From: Cylindrotheca closterium
Taxonomy: Eukaryota > Bacillariophyta > Bacillariophyceae > Bacillariales > Bacillariaceae
Assembly: GCA_933822405.4 (NCBI GenBank)
Contig: CAKOGP040002325.1
Span: forward strand, 90,451-154,450
Direction: 5' to 3'
DNA length: 64,000 nt
Shown: piece after piece, positions 29,273 through 39,299 of the stretch
Position numbering within the stretch: position 1 is the first letter of the stretch
How the letters are laid out: each line of letters starts with the position of its first letter
Notes under the pieces: generated by a model
Seen by the model: the letters and a program-made list of their open reading frames with translations, nothing else
Databases searched by the model: none
Told to the model about the DNA's origin: nothing
Made by a program: the position numbers and the translations under genes

Positions 29273-30595
29273 TTACGCTTGTGTTTGTGTCTGAGCAGCA
29301 GCATTGGCATTGGGCCACTTCCATTTGGCTCTGGTTTCGGCCCATTTACTTCGTGCCTTGGCCCGTCTCACATTGAGTGCCAGTTCCAAGGATTCTCGTG
29401 ATTTCTTCGAGTCCACTCCATCCTTGACAATGTTGCGAATGACGTGCAACAAGTCATCTTCTTTGTGGTCGTCAGCCTTGGTGTTGTTATTGGCTTCGGA
29501 ACCAATGGGAGTGGTTGGGGTGCTACTGCCTTCGGTACTGACGGAATTATCCGAGGACGAGTCGTCTTGGGTCGGCTTGGCATCCACAGTCAAGTTCTTG
29601 TTGTTGTTGTTGGTAGCGTGGTTGTTGTTGGCTGCAAGATTGCTGCGTTTCTCTTGCCAACCTTGTTGCAATTTGGCGGTGGATTCCCGCCATCCATTGG
29701 CCAATCGTTCACGAGAAGCGTCCATGCGAGTGGTCATGCTTTCTCTCCAATTGTTTTGGTTGCTGTTGTGAACATCGGCAGCAGTAGGGCCCCGTTTTTT
29801 GGGTTGCTGCTGCTGCGACTGTTGCTCTTTTCGAAAGTTTTCAAACTTTTCTTGCCATCTCTTTACTAGATTGTTGTTGTTGTTGTTGTTATTGTTGTTG
29901 TTGCCTTCTTCCTCATCATCATTGTCAACATTGAGAGAATCCGCAGATGTTTCTTCTTCGTCCACTGGAGAAATGGAAGAGCCAACTACCATCTTATCGC
30001 CAGACATGTATGATTCTTCGGTATGCGTTCGAGAACGGAGGCCAAAGGAAGAACCAAAGGATGAGCCAAAGGAGGAACCATCGTGAGAACCAGCCAAGGA
30101 CGATGCTTCTTCCATTTCGGCTTGCTCTCGCTTTTGGTCGTCAATGAGTTTCATCAACTTTTGAATCTTGCCATTCATTTCGGCGACTTGCGCTTGATCC
30201 TCAATGGTATACAAAGTTTGCAACAACGACATGGCCATGCGTTTGACATCACCCGTTTCGGTTCTGTACAGTTCCGTAAGAAGCGCCAACGTTTTGTGTT
30301 TGACTTCGCGAATGTTGACAGTGGGGCCTTCGCTGATGCTTGATGATTCACCAGCGGTATCAGCGGTATCAGCGGTTTCAGGAGAGGAAGCATTCGAGGT
30401 GCTGTCAATAGTGTCAGTAGTGTCAGTTGCCTCCGCTACAGTCTTTTCGGTATTACTGTCTTCCATGTTCTCCGTCGTCTTGCTAGAGGAACTTGAAACA
30501 GCCGCGTCAGTCTCAGCGTCCGGGGAGGCATTAGAGGTGCTGTCAATAGTGTCAGGGATTGCCTCGGCTACAGTCGGAACGGTAATGTCTTCCAT
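29273..30595 (-). CDS. low-complexity acidic/Asn-rich protein, function unknown
   Basis: The product is 440 aa, encoded by one exon from the ATG at 30595. It is dominated by low complexity: Thr/Ser/Asp-rich repeats at residues 1-90 (two copies of DTIDSTSNAS), GSSFGSSFGSSF, a run of 11 Asn and Gln/Asn stretches. A more ordered segment at about 95-165 (VKHKTLALLTELYRTETGDVKR, then a heptad-like helix to KREQAEMEEA) may form a coiled coil. Repeated WRES/WQEK motifs (NNWRESMTT, NGWRESTAKLQQGWQEK) and a basic C-terminal helix (LELALNVRRAKARSKWAETRAKWKW) are also seen. I do not recognise a family. No signal peptide is visible. Confidence 0.7.
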   Translation of the reverse strand: MEDITVPTVAEAIPDTIDSTSNASPDAETDAAVSSSSSKTTENMEDSNTEKTVAEATDTTDTIDSTSNASSPETADTADTAGESSSISEGPTVNIREVKHKTLALLTELYRTETGDVKRMAMSLLQTLYTIEDQAQVAEMNGKIQKLMKLIDDQKREQAEMEEASSLAGSHDGSSFGSSFGSSFGLRSRTHTEESYMSGDKMVVGSSISPVDEEETSADSLNVDNDDEEEGNNNNNNNNNNNLVKRWQEKFENFRKEQQSQQQQPKKRGPTAADVHNSNQNNWRESMTTRMDASRERLANGWRESTAKLQQGWQEKRSNLAANNNHATNNNNKNLTVDAKPTQDDSSSDNSVSTEGSSTPTTPIGSEANNNTKADDHKEDDLLHVIRNIVKDGVDSKKSRESLELALNVRRAKARSKWAETRAKWKWPNANAAAQTQTQA

Positions 30596-30603
30596 TGTGT
30601 TCA

Positions 30604-30676
30604 GTAGTGATTGTATTGTATTGTGTTGTGTTGTATTGTATTGTATTTATCTATTCGTATTCGTATTGGTATTGTA
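30604..30676. repeat. TATTG-type microsatellite upstream of 30595
   Basis: A (TATTG/TGTTG/GTATT)n simple repeat lies directly upstream of the minus-strand start codon at 30595, probably in its leader or core promoter. Confidence 0.85.
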
Positions 30677-31400
30677 AAAGTCAGTGGGTCATAAAAAGAG
30701 TGATCACACGCTTGCTTTCTCACTGGTCCTGACTGCGTGCCTTGCAAGGAAAAAGAAACACACGATTGACGCGAGAGAGGAAGAAGGATGCTGAGATGAG
30801 ACGAAGGCCTTGCCACTATTCTTTTCTCACTACGACAAGAAGACCGTTTTCCGTGTGCCAACAATACACATGGCGCACTTGCCGCACAAAATTAGTAGCC
30901 GATTTTTCCGTTCCCGCTTTTCAAGACATTCGAAATTTGGCTGGCAGACAAGGCCGGCTCACCAAACAAATGACGATTTTGGTCAAGCACGCGACTGTGT
31001 TGGATACACATGTTCAATGTACCGGTACTCCCAACCCGCGACCGACATGCGATCGTGAAGTTTCGCAAATTCTCTTCTTTCAATTTGTTGGCAGTATGAA
31101 ACGGCAATAATTAGGCACAAGCTTTTTCCAACCATTACACGTGTACAAAAATGACATACTTCAAGATCTGTCAACGTTGGAGCATTAAACGAAATAAATT
31201 AACGTCCGCAAAAGAGAGGACAAAACCGCAACAAGCGCGAAACACCCCGCTGAAAAACCAACCAAAAATCATTGTGAGGCTAGAAAACTCCAGAAACTCC
31301 CATCTCATTTGCTCCGGCAGTAGCATATCCTCTTTCCCGCCATTTATTTTTCTCCACAAACTACGGTATATACCACAAACTATACAACAACAGCAATACC
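30677..31400. other. divergent intergenic region
   Basis: About 700 bp between two divergent genes. It includes TACCGGTAC near 31019 and ACACGTGTAC near 31138. Short frames exist but none looks coding. The final 50 bp (TATATACC then A/C-rich) probably form the core promoter and leader of the gene at 31401. Confidence 0.5.
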
Positions 31401-31784
31401 ATGGAGTCTCATCAACATTACCAAGCCGCTCGTCGACAGAAAATCATGCTCGTCATGTTTGTTCTTATGATACCTCCTGTCTTCCTTGTTAGTTTCGGAA
31501 CTTTGCATTCTCTGTTCAAGCAGCAAGAAGAGATGAACGAATTGTCGTCCATTTCGTCCATTTCCGAATCTTCGTGGGGTTCCTCTTCCACAGATGATGA
31601 TGATGTTGAGAATGATGATAATAACAACAGCAATAAGGATGGAAGCAATAGTTCCAACTCGAATTCCAATTCCAACGATTTGGATATTACCAGCAGCAGT
31701 GACCGAAATAACACAATCCCCACCACCACCACCACCACCAATACATCACTAAGACAAAATTTGTTGAAAGACTCGAGACAATGA
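31401..31784 (+). CDS. small single-pass membrane protein, function unknown
   Basis: The product is 127 aa, starting at an ATG in a good ACCATGG context. A short basic N-terminus (QAARRQK) is followed by a membrane helix (about residues 14-34, IMLVMFVLMIPPVFLVSFGTL). The rest is a disordered tail of Ser, Asn and Asp with short homopolymers and a Thr run from ACC repeats. The layout suggests a type II or tail-exposed small membrane protein. I know no matching family; it may be a fast-evolving orphan. Confidence 0.5.
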   Translation: MESHQHYQAARRQKIMLVMFVLMIPPVFLVSFGTLHSLFKQQEEMNELSSISSISESSWGSSSTDDDDVENDDNNNSNKDGSNSSNSNSNSNDLDITSSSDRNNTIPTTTTTTNTSLRQNLLKDSRQ

Positions 31785-32591
31785 TGATGCGCTTGAGGAC
31801 TGCCAGTTTGGTAATTCTTTTTTCACAAGAATAGAGGAGACTTCTATCAAATCCCTAAAAAGTGCGACTCGAGAACGAATGGTAGGTCAGCGAGGCAGCA
31901 CGAGATCAGAGATGTATACTATATACATTGAATATATTATATATATATTGGATGCATTGGCTTCATTCTCAGGAATAATACAAGGAATCCATTTCTCGTA
32001 TCGTCCAGCCAGTGATCTATCCTTGAAAGCAACTGCGAACGCATATAAATGCCATTTGTTTACTGGTATGTAACCAAAGAAGAGAAGCACACCTCTTCCT
32101 GAACATGATTTTTGGAAATGAAGAATTGAAAAGGCAAGGGATAGCTCTATAATAATACAGGTCCTACTTAGTAATAATCAACAGTAAATGAACAACCTCG
32201 TCTCAATTTTCCGCCAAAGGATCAGCATGGTTGGAATCACTGTTCTTGGAGATTGGTTTGTCGATCCAGCGTCGTCGACCGATCGTGTCGTAATATTAGT
32301 TACTGTATTGGCACGGTACACGGCGTACTTCCGGAGAACATCAAGCTATCCTCACGGATATCAAGAAGGATCCTTACTAGAGCCTTTCTATTCATCTTTG
32401 TCTTTCTTCATGCACAGCACAAGAATATAAAGGATGTAATCAAGATAGAACATACATTTTATGCTTTTATATTTTAGGATGCTCAGCACAACTAATAGTA
32501 TTACATCAATACATCAATACCTACCGCCCTCAAGATTGGGCAATATTTCAAAAAGGTTAGAAAATTCAGCTCTCATTCGAATCATTCCTTG
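31785..32591. other. convergent intergenic region, AT-rich
   Basis: About 800 bp of AT-rich DNA with TATATA runs near 31917-31948. I see no gene or structured RNA. Confidence 0.5.
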
Positions 32592-33137
32592 TTACTCCTT
32601 CTTGTTCAAATCTTTCTTATCGGCATACAAAAAGTTGTAACCATAGACTGCAGTAATGGGCCAAATGACCGCCATGTCCAACAAGGCAAACAACAGAGGG
32701 CCTTCAGGAGCAAAGGTTCCACTCATGAAATACCATGCGACATGATTCTTCAGATTCCAAGCAAGCTGAGAAATGGGTGTCATCATGGCCCAGCGTGGAA
32801 CTTTCGTTTGAGTCAACAACATTCCAAGACAGGTGCACGAGACAAAGAAATTCTCGGATGCCAAACAGATCATCATATAAGAGATATTGCTAGGTTCAGT
32901 AGAACGACTGCCAATGACTACGTCGAGACCGGGTAAATCCTGAAAGGCTTCAATCATAATAGGAACCATGGCAAAATATCCTAAATGAACCCACATGGCC
33001 TTGCGTTGCAGAGGAGTGATTTCCATTTCATCATCGAGACTGATTCCATCTGTCTTTTTGTAGTATCGGATGAGTGCCCCAATTCCCACATAGGGAACTG
33101 AAATCAGTGCCAGAGTTGCCAACCTTGAGAATTGCAT
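32592..33137 (-). CDS. four-helix membrane protein, function unknown
   Basis: A 181-aa single-exon protein with about four hydrophobic segments: residues about 7-24 (ATLALISVPYVGIGALI), 50-66, 88-107 (MMICLASENFFVSCTCLGML) and 145-165 (LLFALLDMAVIWPITAVYGY). The ending is lysine-rich (ADKKDLNKKE) and could act as an ER-retention-like dilysine-type tail. The family is not recognised. It is divergent from the MAPEG gene with about 310 bp between starts, so shared regulation is possible. Confidence 0.68.
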   Translation of the reverse strand: MQFSRLATLALISVPYVGIGALIRYYKKTDGISLDDEMEITPLQRKAMWVHLGYFAMVPIMIEAFQDLPGLDVVIGSRSTEPSNISYMMICLASENFFVSCTCLGMLLTQTKVPRWAMMTPISQLAWNLKNHVAWYFMSGTFAPEGPLLFALLDMAVIWPITAVYGYNFLYADKKDLNKKE

Positions 33138-33450
33138 TGCTGAAAGTTCTTTAATATATGTATGCAGTATACTGGTACCGCACTATATTACCGGTATGGG
33201 CTTCGTGACGATGAGCAGGATCGATTTCGATGGCCTCCTTTTCCGTGATTTTTGTATCTTTCTGACACATTTGACTGACTCCTTCATTTTGTTCCGGGAA
33301 GTTCTCAAATAATCAGATACAATACGTGGAGATAAAATATTTTTCGAAACGTGCATATAAAATGATGAGGCTCATCACATCCCATCCTATCACAAATCCT
33401 CCATCACATCTTATCACAAATCCTCCATTCTCTACAGTACTTTCGATACC
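33138..33450. other. divergent promoter region
   Basis: The region lies between the four-helix protein and MAPEG genes. It contains a near-direct repeat of ATCACAAATCCTCC (about 33389-33428) just upstream of the MAPEG ATG, and TACCGGTA near 33190. Confidence 0.55.
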
Positions 33451-33912
33451 ATGACGACGACTGCACAAGGAGGTATCTTTGGTCCATTCCTAATCATGCA
33501 GCTTCTAACAATAGCAGTATGGTTTTACATGTACTTCAAGAGAATTCCCTTCTTGTTTGGATACGTGGAAAAACATAAGGGTGAAATGACAATGGATGAC
33601 ATTGGGGACCCAAAAAGTCGGCACTTTATTACCAATATCACTCCAGACTCTGTCCGAAATCCTTCGGATAATTTGAAGAACTTGTTTGAAGTTCCAATTC
33701 TCTTCTATGCCATGGTATTCTACTTGTACGCTACCGAAAAAGTGGATACCGGATACCTCACAGCTGCCTGGATCTTTGCAATACTCCGATGCGTTCACAG
33801 TGTTATCCAGAGTACCTTCAACAACATTACCTTACGATTCCAAGTCTATGCCTTTTCGTGCTTTGCACTATTCTACATGGTGCTGAGAGCCTCAATTGCG
33901 CACTTTTTGTGA
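33451..33912 (+). CDS. MAPEG family membrane protein
   Basis: A 153-aa membrane protein of the MAPEG superfamily (membrane-associated proteins in eicosanoid and glutathione metabolism). Four membrane segments are seen at about residues 10-30, 79-95, 101-120 and 131-150. Typical landmarks are NLKNLFEVPILFYA (about 74-87) at the start of the second helix and RCVHSVIQ...NNITLRFQVYAFS (113-136), including the Asn/Arg region used for glutathione binding. Length is normal for the family. The specific activity (glutathione transferase, peroxidase or other) cannot be told. ER membrane is likely. Confidence 0.88.
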   Translation: MTTTAQGGIFGPFLIMQLLTIAVWFYMYFKRIPFLFGYVEKHKGEMTMDDIGDPKSRHFITNITPDSVRNPSDNLKNLFEVPILFYAMVFYLYATEKVDTGYLTAAWIFAILRCVHSVIQSTFNNITLRFQVYAFSCFALFYMVLRASIAHFL

Positions 33913-34198
33913 TTATTGTCCTCCTCTAGTCACAAAAAGAAGCGGTAGCAATAATCTGCCACACTTGGAGCTGGCGATTAATGCAAGCTAAATGCATCAT
34001 GTAATATGATTGGTGCCGCGTCACTAAAGACTACACTAATGCATAAACATGACAAATACTAGCAATTGTTGTTGCTGTTGTTTAAAAAAAATGAAATTGA
34101 ACTACATTATGTATGTACGTCATAAAACAGAGAAATCCACCATTCATCAGATTTTTTTCTATTCTCTGGATCGTCTAGCACCCATATCGATCATATCT

Positions 34199-35500
34199 TT
34201 ACTGCTGCTGTGAAATAATTCTTCTTAGATTCCTAAAAGTGTGGGCAACCTTATCCCGAGCCTTGTCACTGGAAACCTCTACCCAATCACCCTCGTCGTC
34301 TCGTCGGAGGAATCTTCCTCCAGACTGTTGGATCTGTTCCACAATTTTCATGGCGAGCTTGACTTTCCTAGCCTTTGGGGCCAAATCGTAGGCTTCCTGC
34401 TGGAGCTCCACCAGTTTGCGCATGAGGGCATTGCCCGTATGGTTTCTCTTGTGGCCAAACAAGACATCTTTTTCGCAGTAGGTTCCTGGTGCTGGTAACG
34501 CTGAAGGAGAAGGCGGCATTGTAGAGAGCTTCTTGGTGCGTTCTTCCAGTTGTCTGTACCATTCCAAGTGATGTGAAATAGTGGGACTATCAGCAAACGT
34601 AGCTGGGAGCAAGTGAGATGGGATACCATACGAGGATAGACTCTCGTGACATTCATCATAAGATCCAATGTGGACTCGAGTTCGTGCTAGACATTTTTCT
34701 GGCAACATGGTGATTCCAGAACAGTCTCTGACAAGTTCTGTTGTATTTCCAGTGCATAGATGAATTCCAGCTGCCCTGAAAGGCATGCCAAACCAAAGTC
34801 CCGATTGACGGCTTGTTTCAGGTGCAGGTGCCTCCAGTCCAAAGTAGACCAAAACGACGCGGGACATTTTGGAATGATAGGCTCTCTTGGCACTCTCCAT
34901 AAAGATATAGAACCCGACTCTTTCTTCACTTTTAATTGAATCCTTCTGCTTGCGACTGCCATGAAGCATGAGAATGTCTCTGCCTGACATGTCACCAAAC
35001 GGGAGAATTTGGATGCTCCCATCGATGAGGTACTCTTTATCTTTTTCGTCCAGGTCGTCTAAAGTGATGTCTTTGACAAGCTTTTGGACACCAAAGATTT
35101 GACGCTTCAGCTCAAAAAAGTAAATCATCTTTTCGGACGCTTCAAAAGGCTCGCAATCGCACGCTTTCAAGAACATGTCCATTAGAATGGGGTTTGAGAC
35201 ATATGCAAAGTCTAGCTTTTCAGCAAGCTCATAAGCGGTGCCATGTTTTTTCTTGTTTAGTTGTTCTTTCATTGTATCCATCCATTGTTGCTGTCGGGCT
35301 TCATCTTCATTCTGACTATTGCTCGAGTAGATTCCATGAAGATCAAAGAGAGCCTTCTCTCGTTCTTCCAGACTCAATTTCTCGAGCGAGCTTGCGAGCT
35401 CGGCATCGAAGTCTCGCTTCCCTTTCTCGACGTCCTCCGATGATGTCGGTGGTGAAACGTCCACTGGTTTAGGGATTTGGATATTCAATTCAGCATTCAT
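34199..35500 (-). CDS. DUF6824-domain protein, copy 1
   Basis: The 433-aa product starts at an ATG at 35500 (NAELNIQIPKP follows). The last roughly 90 residues match the DUF6824 domain widespread in diatoms: DVLFGHKRNHTGNALMRKLV, then a basic helix, then GGRFLRRDDEGDWVEVS and ARDKVAHTFRNLR. The middle of the protein (about 95-260) has a helical lead-in (LMDMFLKACD...EKMIYFFELKRQ), ILPFGDMSGRDILMLHG and a Tyr-rich strand (VVLVYFGLEAP), which recalls CRAL-TRIO-type lipid-binding folds; that is inference. The paralogue at 36108-37406 has the same layout in the same orientation. The function of the DUF6824 domain is unknown to me. Confidence 0.82.
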   Translation of the reverse strand: MNAELNIQIPKPVDVSPPTSSEDVEKGKRDFDAELASSLEKLSLEEREKALFDLHGIYSSNSQNEDEARQQQWMDTMKEQLNKKKHGTAYELAEKLDFAYVSNPILMDMFLKACDCEPFEASEKMIYFFELKRQIFGVQKLVKDITLDDLDEKDKEYLIDGSIQILPFGDMSGRDILMLHGSRKQKDSIKSEERVGFYIFMESAKRAYHSKMSRVVLVYFGLEAPAPETSRQSGLWFGMPFRAAGIHLCTGNTTELVRDCSGITMLPEKCLARTRVHIGSYDECHESLSSYGIPSHLLPATFADSPTISHHLEWYRQLEERTKKLSTMPPSPSALPAPGTYCEKDVLFGHKRNHTGNALMRKLVELQQEAYDLAPKARKVKLAMKIVEQIQQSGGRFLRRDDEGDWVEVSSDKARDKVAHTFRNLRRIISQQQ

Positions 35501-36107
35501 GGCGAAACATTTGTATCGTGCGTGTTTTTCTTTTTGTTTGTCGTATAATACCACCGGTACACGTGTACCGGAATCGATCGTTTTCTTTCGAGCGTTTTCG
35601 CACTGCAATATATAATCCAAGATCAGCTTCGTGGTGGTCCATTTAGTGGAATCTTGCAAGGATACCTAGTCGGGGAAAAAAAACTTATAGTTTTTGAGGA
35701 GTGAGTATTAATAGCAACATGATCTAATAATAATAAAATAAGTGTCTAGGCTATGCAATTTTATAATATGTATTACAGTTCCAGGGATCCAGGGAGCTTT
35801 CAGTTCTGCATGGTTCTGTAACCAAATCGACATCCTTGCGCCAAACATGTCGCCAAATGTCTCCTTTCTCCCTAGCCAGCACACTCAGCCCGTTGGGTAG
35901 AATCCTTTTTGAGAAGTCCATTCATCAGCTACTTTGATTCTTTGGCCTCTGTTTTCGTCACGAGGTCAACTGATTGATTCTTTCGGCATTGTTCAATCCT
36001 TTGTTATGGAATGGATGATCGCCAGACGAGAGCATCAGTTCTTAGATACTTCGCGAGTCGACAGAAGATTCTCTGGTCGACGTCTACAACCCATCTCAAT
36101 CTTGTTT
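35501..36107. other. intergenic region between DUF6824 paralogues
   Basis: No gene is supported. A perfect 18-bp palindrome (CCGGTACAC/GTGTACCGG, 35554-35571) lies about 55 bp upstream of the copy-1 ATG. The remainder is AT-rich. Confidence 0.6.
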
Positions 36108-37406
36108 TTATTGCTGTTGCGAAAGAGTTCTTCTTAGATTCCGAAAGGTGTGAGCAACCTTATCCCGAGCCTTGTCACTGGAAACCTCTACCCAGTCACC
36201 TTCATCGTCTCGTCGGAGGAATCTTCCTCCAGACTGTTGGATCTGTTCCACAATTTTCATGGCGAGCTTGACTTTCCCAGCCTTGGGAGCCAAATCGTAG
36301 GCTTCCTGCTGGAGCTCCACCAGTTTGCGCATGAGGGCATTGCCCGTATGGTTTCTCTTGTGGCCAAACAAGACATCTTTGTCGCAGTAGGTTCCTGGCG
36401 CTGGTGATGCAGAAGGAGAAGGCGGCATTGTAGAGAGCTTCTTGGTGCTTTCTTCGAGTTGTCTGTACCATTCCAAGTGATGGGAAATGGTGGGACTATC
36501 AGCACACTTTGCTGGGAGCAAGTGAGATGGGATACCATACGCAGATAGACTCTCGTGGCATTGCGCATAAGTCCCAATGTGGACTCGAGTTCGAGCTAGA
36601 CATTTTGGTGGCAACATGGTGATTCCATAGCAGTCTCTGACGAGTTCTTCTGTATTTCCGGCACAAAGATGAATTCCAGCTGCCTTGAACGGGATACCAT
36701 ACCAAAGTCCCGAATGACGGCTTGTTTCAGGTGTAGGTGCCTCCAGTCCAAAGTAGACCACAGTAACGGCGGACATTTTGGAATGGTAGGCTCTCTTGGC
36801 GCTCTCGTGAAAGACATAGAACGTGACTCTTTCTTCGCTTTGTAGTGATGGCCTCTGCTTGCGACTGCCATGAAGCATGAGAATATCTCTGCCTGACATG
36901 TCACCAAACGGTAGGATTTGAATGCTTCCGTTAATGAGATAATCTTTATCCTTTTCGTCTAGGTCGTCTAAGGTGATGTCTTTGACAAGCTTTTGGACAC
37001 CAAAGATTTGACGCTTCAGTTCGAAAAAGTAAATCATCTTTTCGGACGCTTCGAAAGGATCGAAATCACAGGCTTTCAGGAACATGTCCATTAAGACGGG
37101 ATCTGAGACATATGCAAAGTCGAGCTTTTCGGCAAGCTCATAAGCGGTGCCATGCTTCTTCTTGCTTAGTTGTTCTTTCATTGTATCCATCCATTGTTGC
37201 TGGGGGACTGCATCGTGATTCTGATTTCCAGAGGAAATTCCATGAAGATCAAAGAGTGCCTTCTCTCGTTCTACCAAGCACAATTTCTCGAGCGAATTTG
37301 CTAGCTCGGTATCAATGGCGTGCTTTCCTCTAGCGACATCTTTTGGTGATGTCGGTGGTGGAAGGTCCAACGGTTTGGGGATTTGAATATTCAACGCAGC
37401 AATCAT
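36108..37406 (-). CDS. DUF6824-domain protein, copy 2
   Basis: This is the 432-aa tandem paralogue of 34199-35500, colinear along its whole length. The C-terminal domain is almost unchanged (identical from RRDDEGDWVEVS to KVAHTFRNLRR), while the N-terminal 60 residues and scattered middle positions differ (for example SEERVTFYVFHESAK versus SEERVGFYIFMESAK). One exon. Both copies are intact, so the pair is probably functional and has diverged mainly outside the DUF6824 domain. Confidence 0.82.
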   Translation of the reverse strand: MIAALNIQIPKPLDLPPPTSPKDVARGKHAIDTELANSLEKLCLVEREKALFDLHGISSGNQNHDAVPQQQWMDTMKEQLSKKKHGTAYELAEKLDFAYVSDPVLMDMFLKACDFDPFEASEKMIYFFELKRQIFGVQKLVKDITLDDLDEKDKDYLINGSIQILPFGDMSGRDILMLHGSRKQRPSLQSEERVTFYVFHESAKRAYHSKMSAVTVVYFGLEAPTPETSRHSGLWYGIPFKAAGIHLCAGNTEELVRDCYGITMLPPKCLARTRVHIGTYAQCHESLSAYGIPSHLLPAKCADSPTISHHLEWYRQLEESTKKLSTMPPSPSASPAPGTYCDKDVLFGHKRNHTGNALMRKLVELQQEAYDLAPKAGKVKLAMKIVEQIQQSGGRFLRRDDEGDWVEVSSDKARDKVAHTFRNLRRTLSQQQ

Positions 37407-37939
37407 GGTGAAAAAATATAAAAATTATGACAGCGTGTATCGTGCTGCGTGTTTTTATTTCCGTCGTTTGCGTTTCTCATTTTTTCGGTTTGCGTTCCTG
37501 CGTTCCCCTTTTGTGAGATGTGCCTGACGGCGAGGCGGGAACATTTTCGAACGTATCATGCTTTCCCCGCCACCATAATTCACGATTAGATTGACTGATT
37601 CATTTAAAACAATCAAGTTACCACAACCGAAGAGGACAAAAAAAACCACATGATTATGAGCCCCTTCTTACTTCTATGCATGACCACATTTGACGGAGAC
37701 TGACCATGGTCCGTGACGGGACGTACGACGGACGATCCTTTTGTAATGCTGAGCAAGAGTACCGGTATACTGGTAGTGCTACGCTGAGGACGGACGAGAG
37801 GCCTTTCTTTTTTGAAGAATCGCAGATAAAGCGAACTCCAAAACATCAGATCCATCATCAAAGCATGTAACCATAAAATTTGAGTGAAGACAAACAAACA
37901 AACAAACAAACAAGCACAACAACAACAATAACACACACC
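37407..37939. other. divergent intergenic region
   Basis: The region lies between the DUF6824 copy-2 start and the acetate kinase start. An (ACAA)n repeat near 37891-37913 lies in the probable kinase leader, and a TACCGGTATACTGGTA stretch lies near 37760. No gene is seen. Confidence 0.55.
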
Positions 37940-39299
37940 ATGACTCCCAGCAACATGATGAAAATCCTCGTCATCAACACCGGCAGTTCCTCCATCAAGT
38001 ATCAGTTATTCGACATGACAGCCCACACGGTATTGGCACATGGACTCGTCGAGAGAATTGGAGAAGCTGGAAGTCGTCTAACACATTATGACCAAAAGCA
38101 TAACAACGCAGAACGCATCATTGAAACGGCGATTCCGAACCATGAGCGTGGCTTGAGTGAATTGGTACAATTGCTACAAGAAGACGCTCGTGATGGTGAT
38201 GAGGAGGAGTCTCCAGTCCAAGCCATTGGTCATCGCGTCGTTCATGGAGGCGAAGCCTTTCATGAACCAACCTTGATTGGTGAGAAAGTAATCCAGGCCA
38301 TTGAAGAATATATTCCGTTGGCACCATTACACAACCCTCCCAATTTGATTGGAATCCGAGCAGCAGCAACCCACTTTCCTGGTATTCCACAAGTCGCGGT
38401 CTTTGATACGTAAGTTCTAATAAACGTGGAGAATGACGAGATTGTGATGAAACAAACGATGGCACTTCTATTTTTCGCATGCCAACAACACTTTTTGTTT
38501 CTTTTTCTGCAGCGCCTTTCATCAAAGCATACCAGCTCACGCCTATCGATATGCCATTCCCAAAGAATACTATGAAAGTCTCAAGATTCGTCGTTATGGT
38601 TTCCATGGAACCTCTCATCAATATGTGGCCCGCCAAGCGGCCAACTTTTTGAAAAAGAAGTCCTTGTCAGAGTTAAATGCCATTACCATTCACTTGGGCA
38701 ATGGATGCAGCATGACGGCCATTCAAAATGGAAAGAGTATTGATACTTCCATGGGAATGACACCATTGGAAGGATTGATCATGGGCACACGCTGTGGCGA
38801 CGTCGATCCAGCACTTCACGGATACCTCTTGGCGAATCAAGATCAATCTCATATGAAGAGCATCCAAGATGTGGACAAGGTCTTAAACAAGGAAAGTGGC
38901 CTCAAGGGGTTGACTGGTACCAATGATATGCGAGATGTCTTTCGACTGAGGGACGAAGGCAACGAAGATGCAGCCTTGGCCGTGGAAATGTATGCCTACC
39001 GCATTAAAAAGTACATTGGAGCTTACTTTGCAGCGCTTGGTGGAAAGCTGGATGCCATTATCTTTACGGCTGGTGTTGGAGAAAATGCGGCACCCTTGCG
39101 AGAATTGGCACTCGCCAATCTAGAACCCTTTGGCATTGTTGTGGATGCCGACAAGAATAATAGCGCCAGAAAAATGGAAGGTCCTGTGGTGGAATTCCAA
39201 GCCGCCTCCAGCAAGATCAACTTGTTTGTGATTCCTACCAATGAAGAACTTGAAATTGCCACCCAAACCGTACAGGTTGTAAACTCTCTTACACCATAA
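37940..39299 (+). CDS. ackA: acetate kinase
   Basis: Acetate kinase interconverts acetate plus ATP with acetyl phosphate plus ADP. Exons are 37940-38409 and 38513-39299, with a 103-bp GTAAGT...CTGCAG intron splitting a Thr codon; the product is 418 aa, near the usual 400. Family signatures are present: MKILVINTGSSSIKY near the start, HRVVHGG with the substrate Arg, VFDTAFHQ containing the catalytic Asp (156; the intron falls right after it), YGFHGTSH, and the nucleotide-binding HLGNGCS and FTAGVGENA. No signal or transit peptide is obvious; a cytosolic site is likely but a weak mitochondrial signal cannot be excluded. In diatoms this enzyme would link acetyl-CoA overflow or acetate use to ATP, usually with phosphotransacetylase, which is not in this window. 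Confidence 0.95.
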
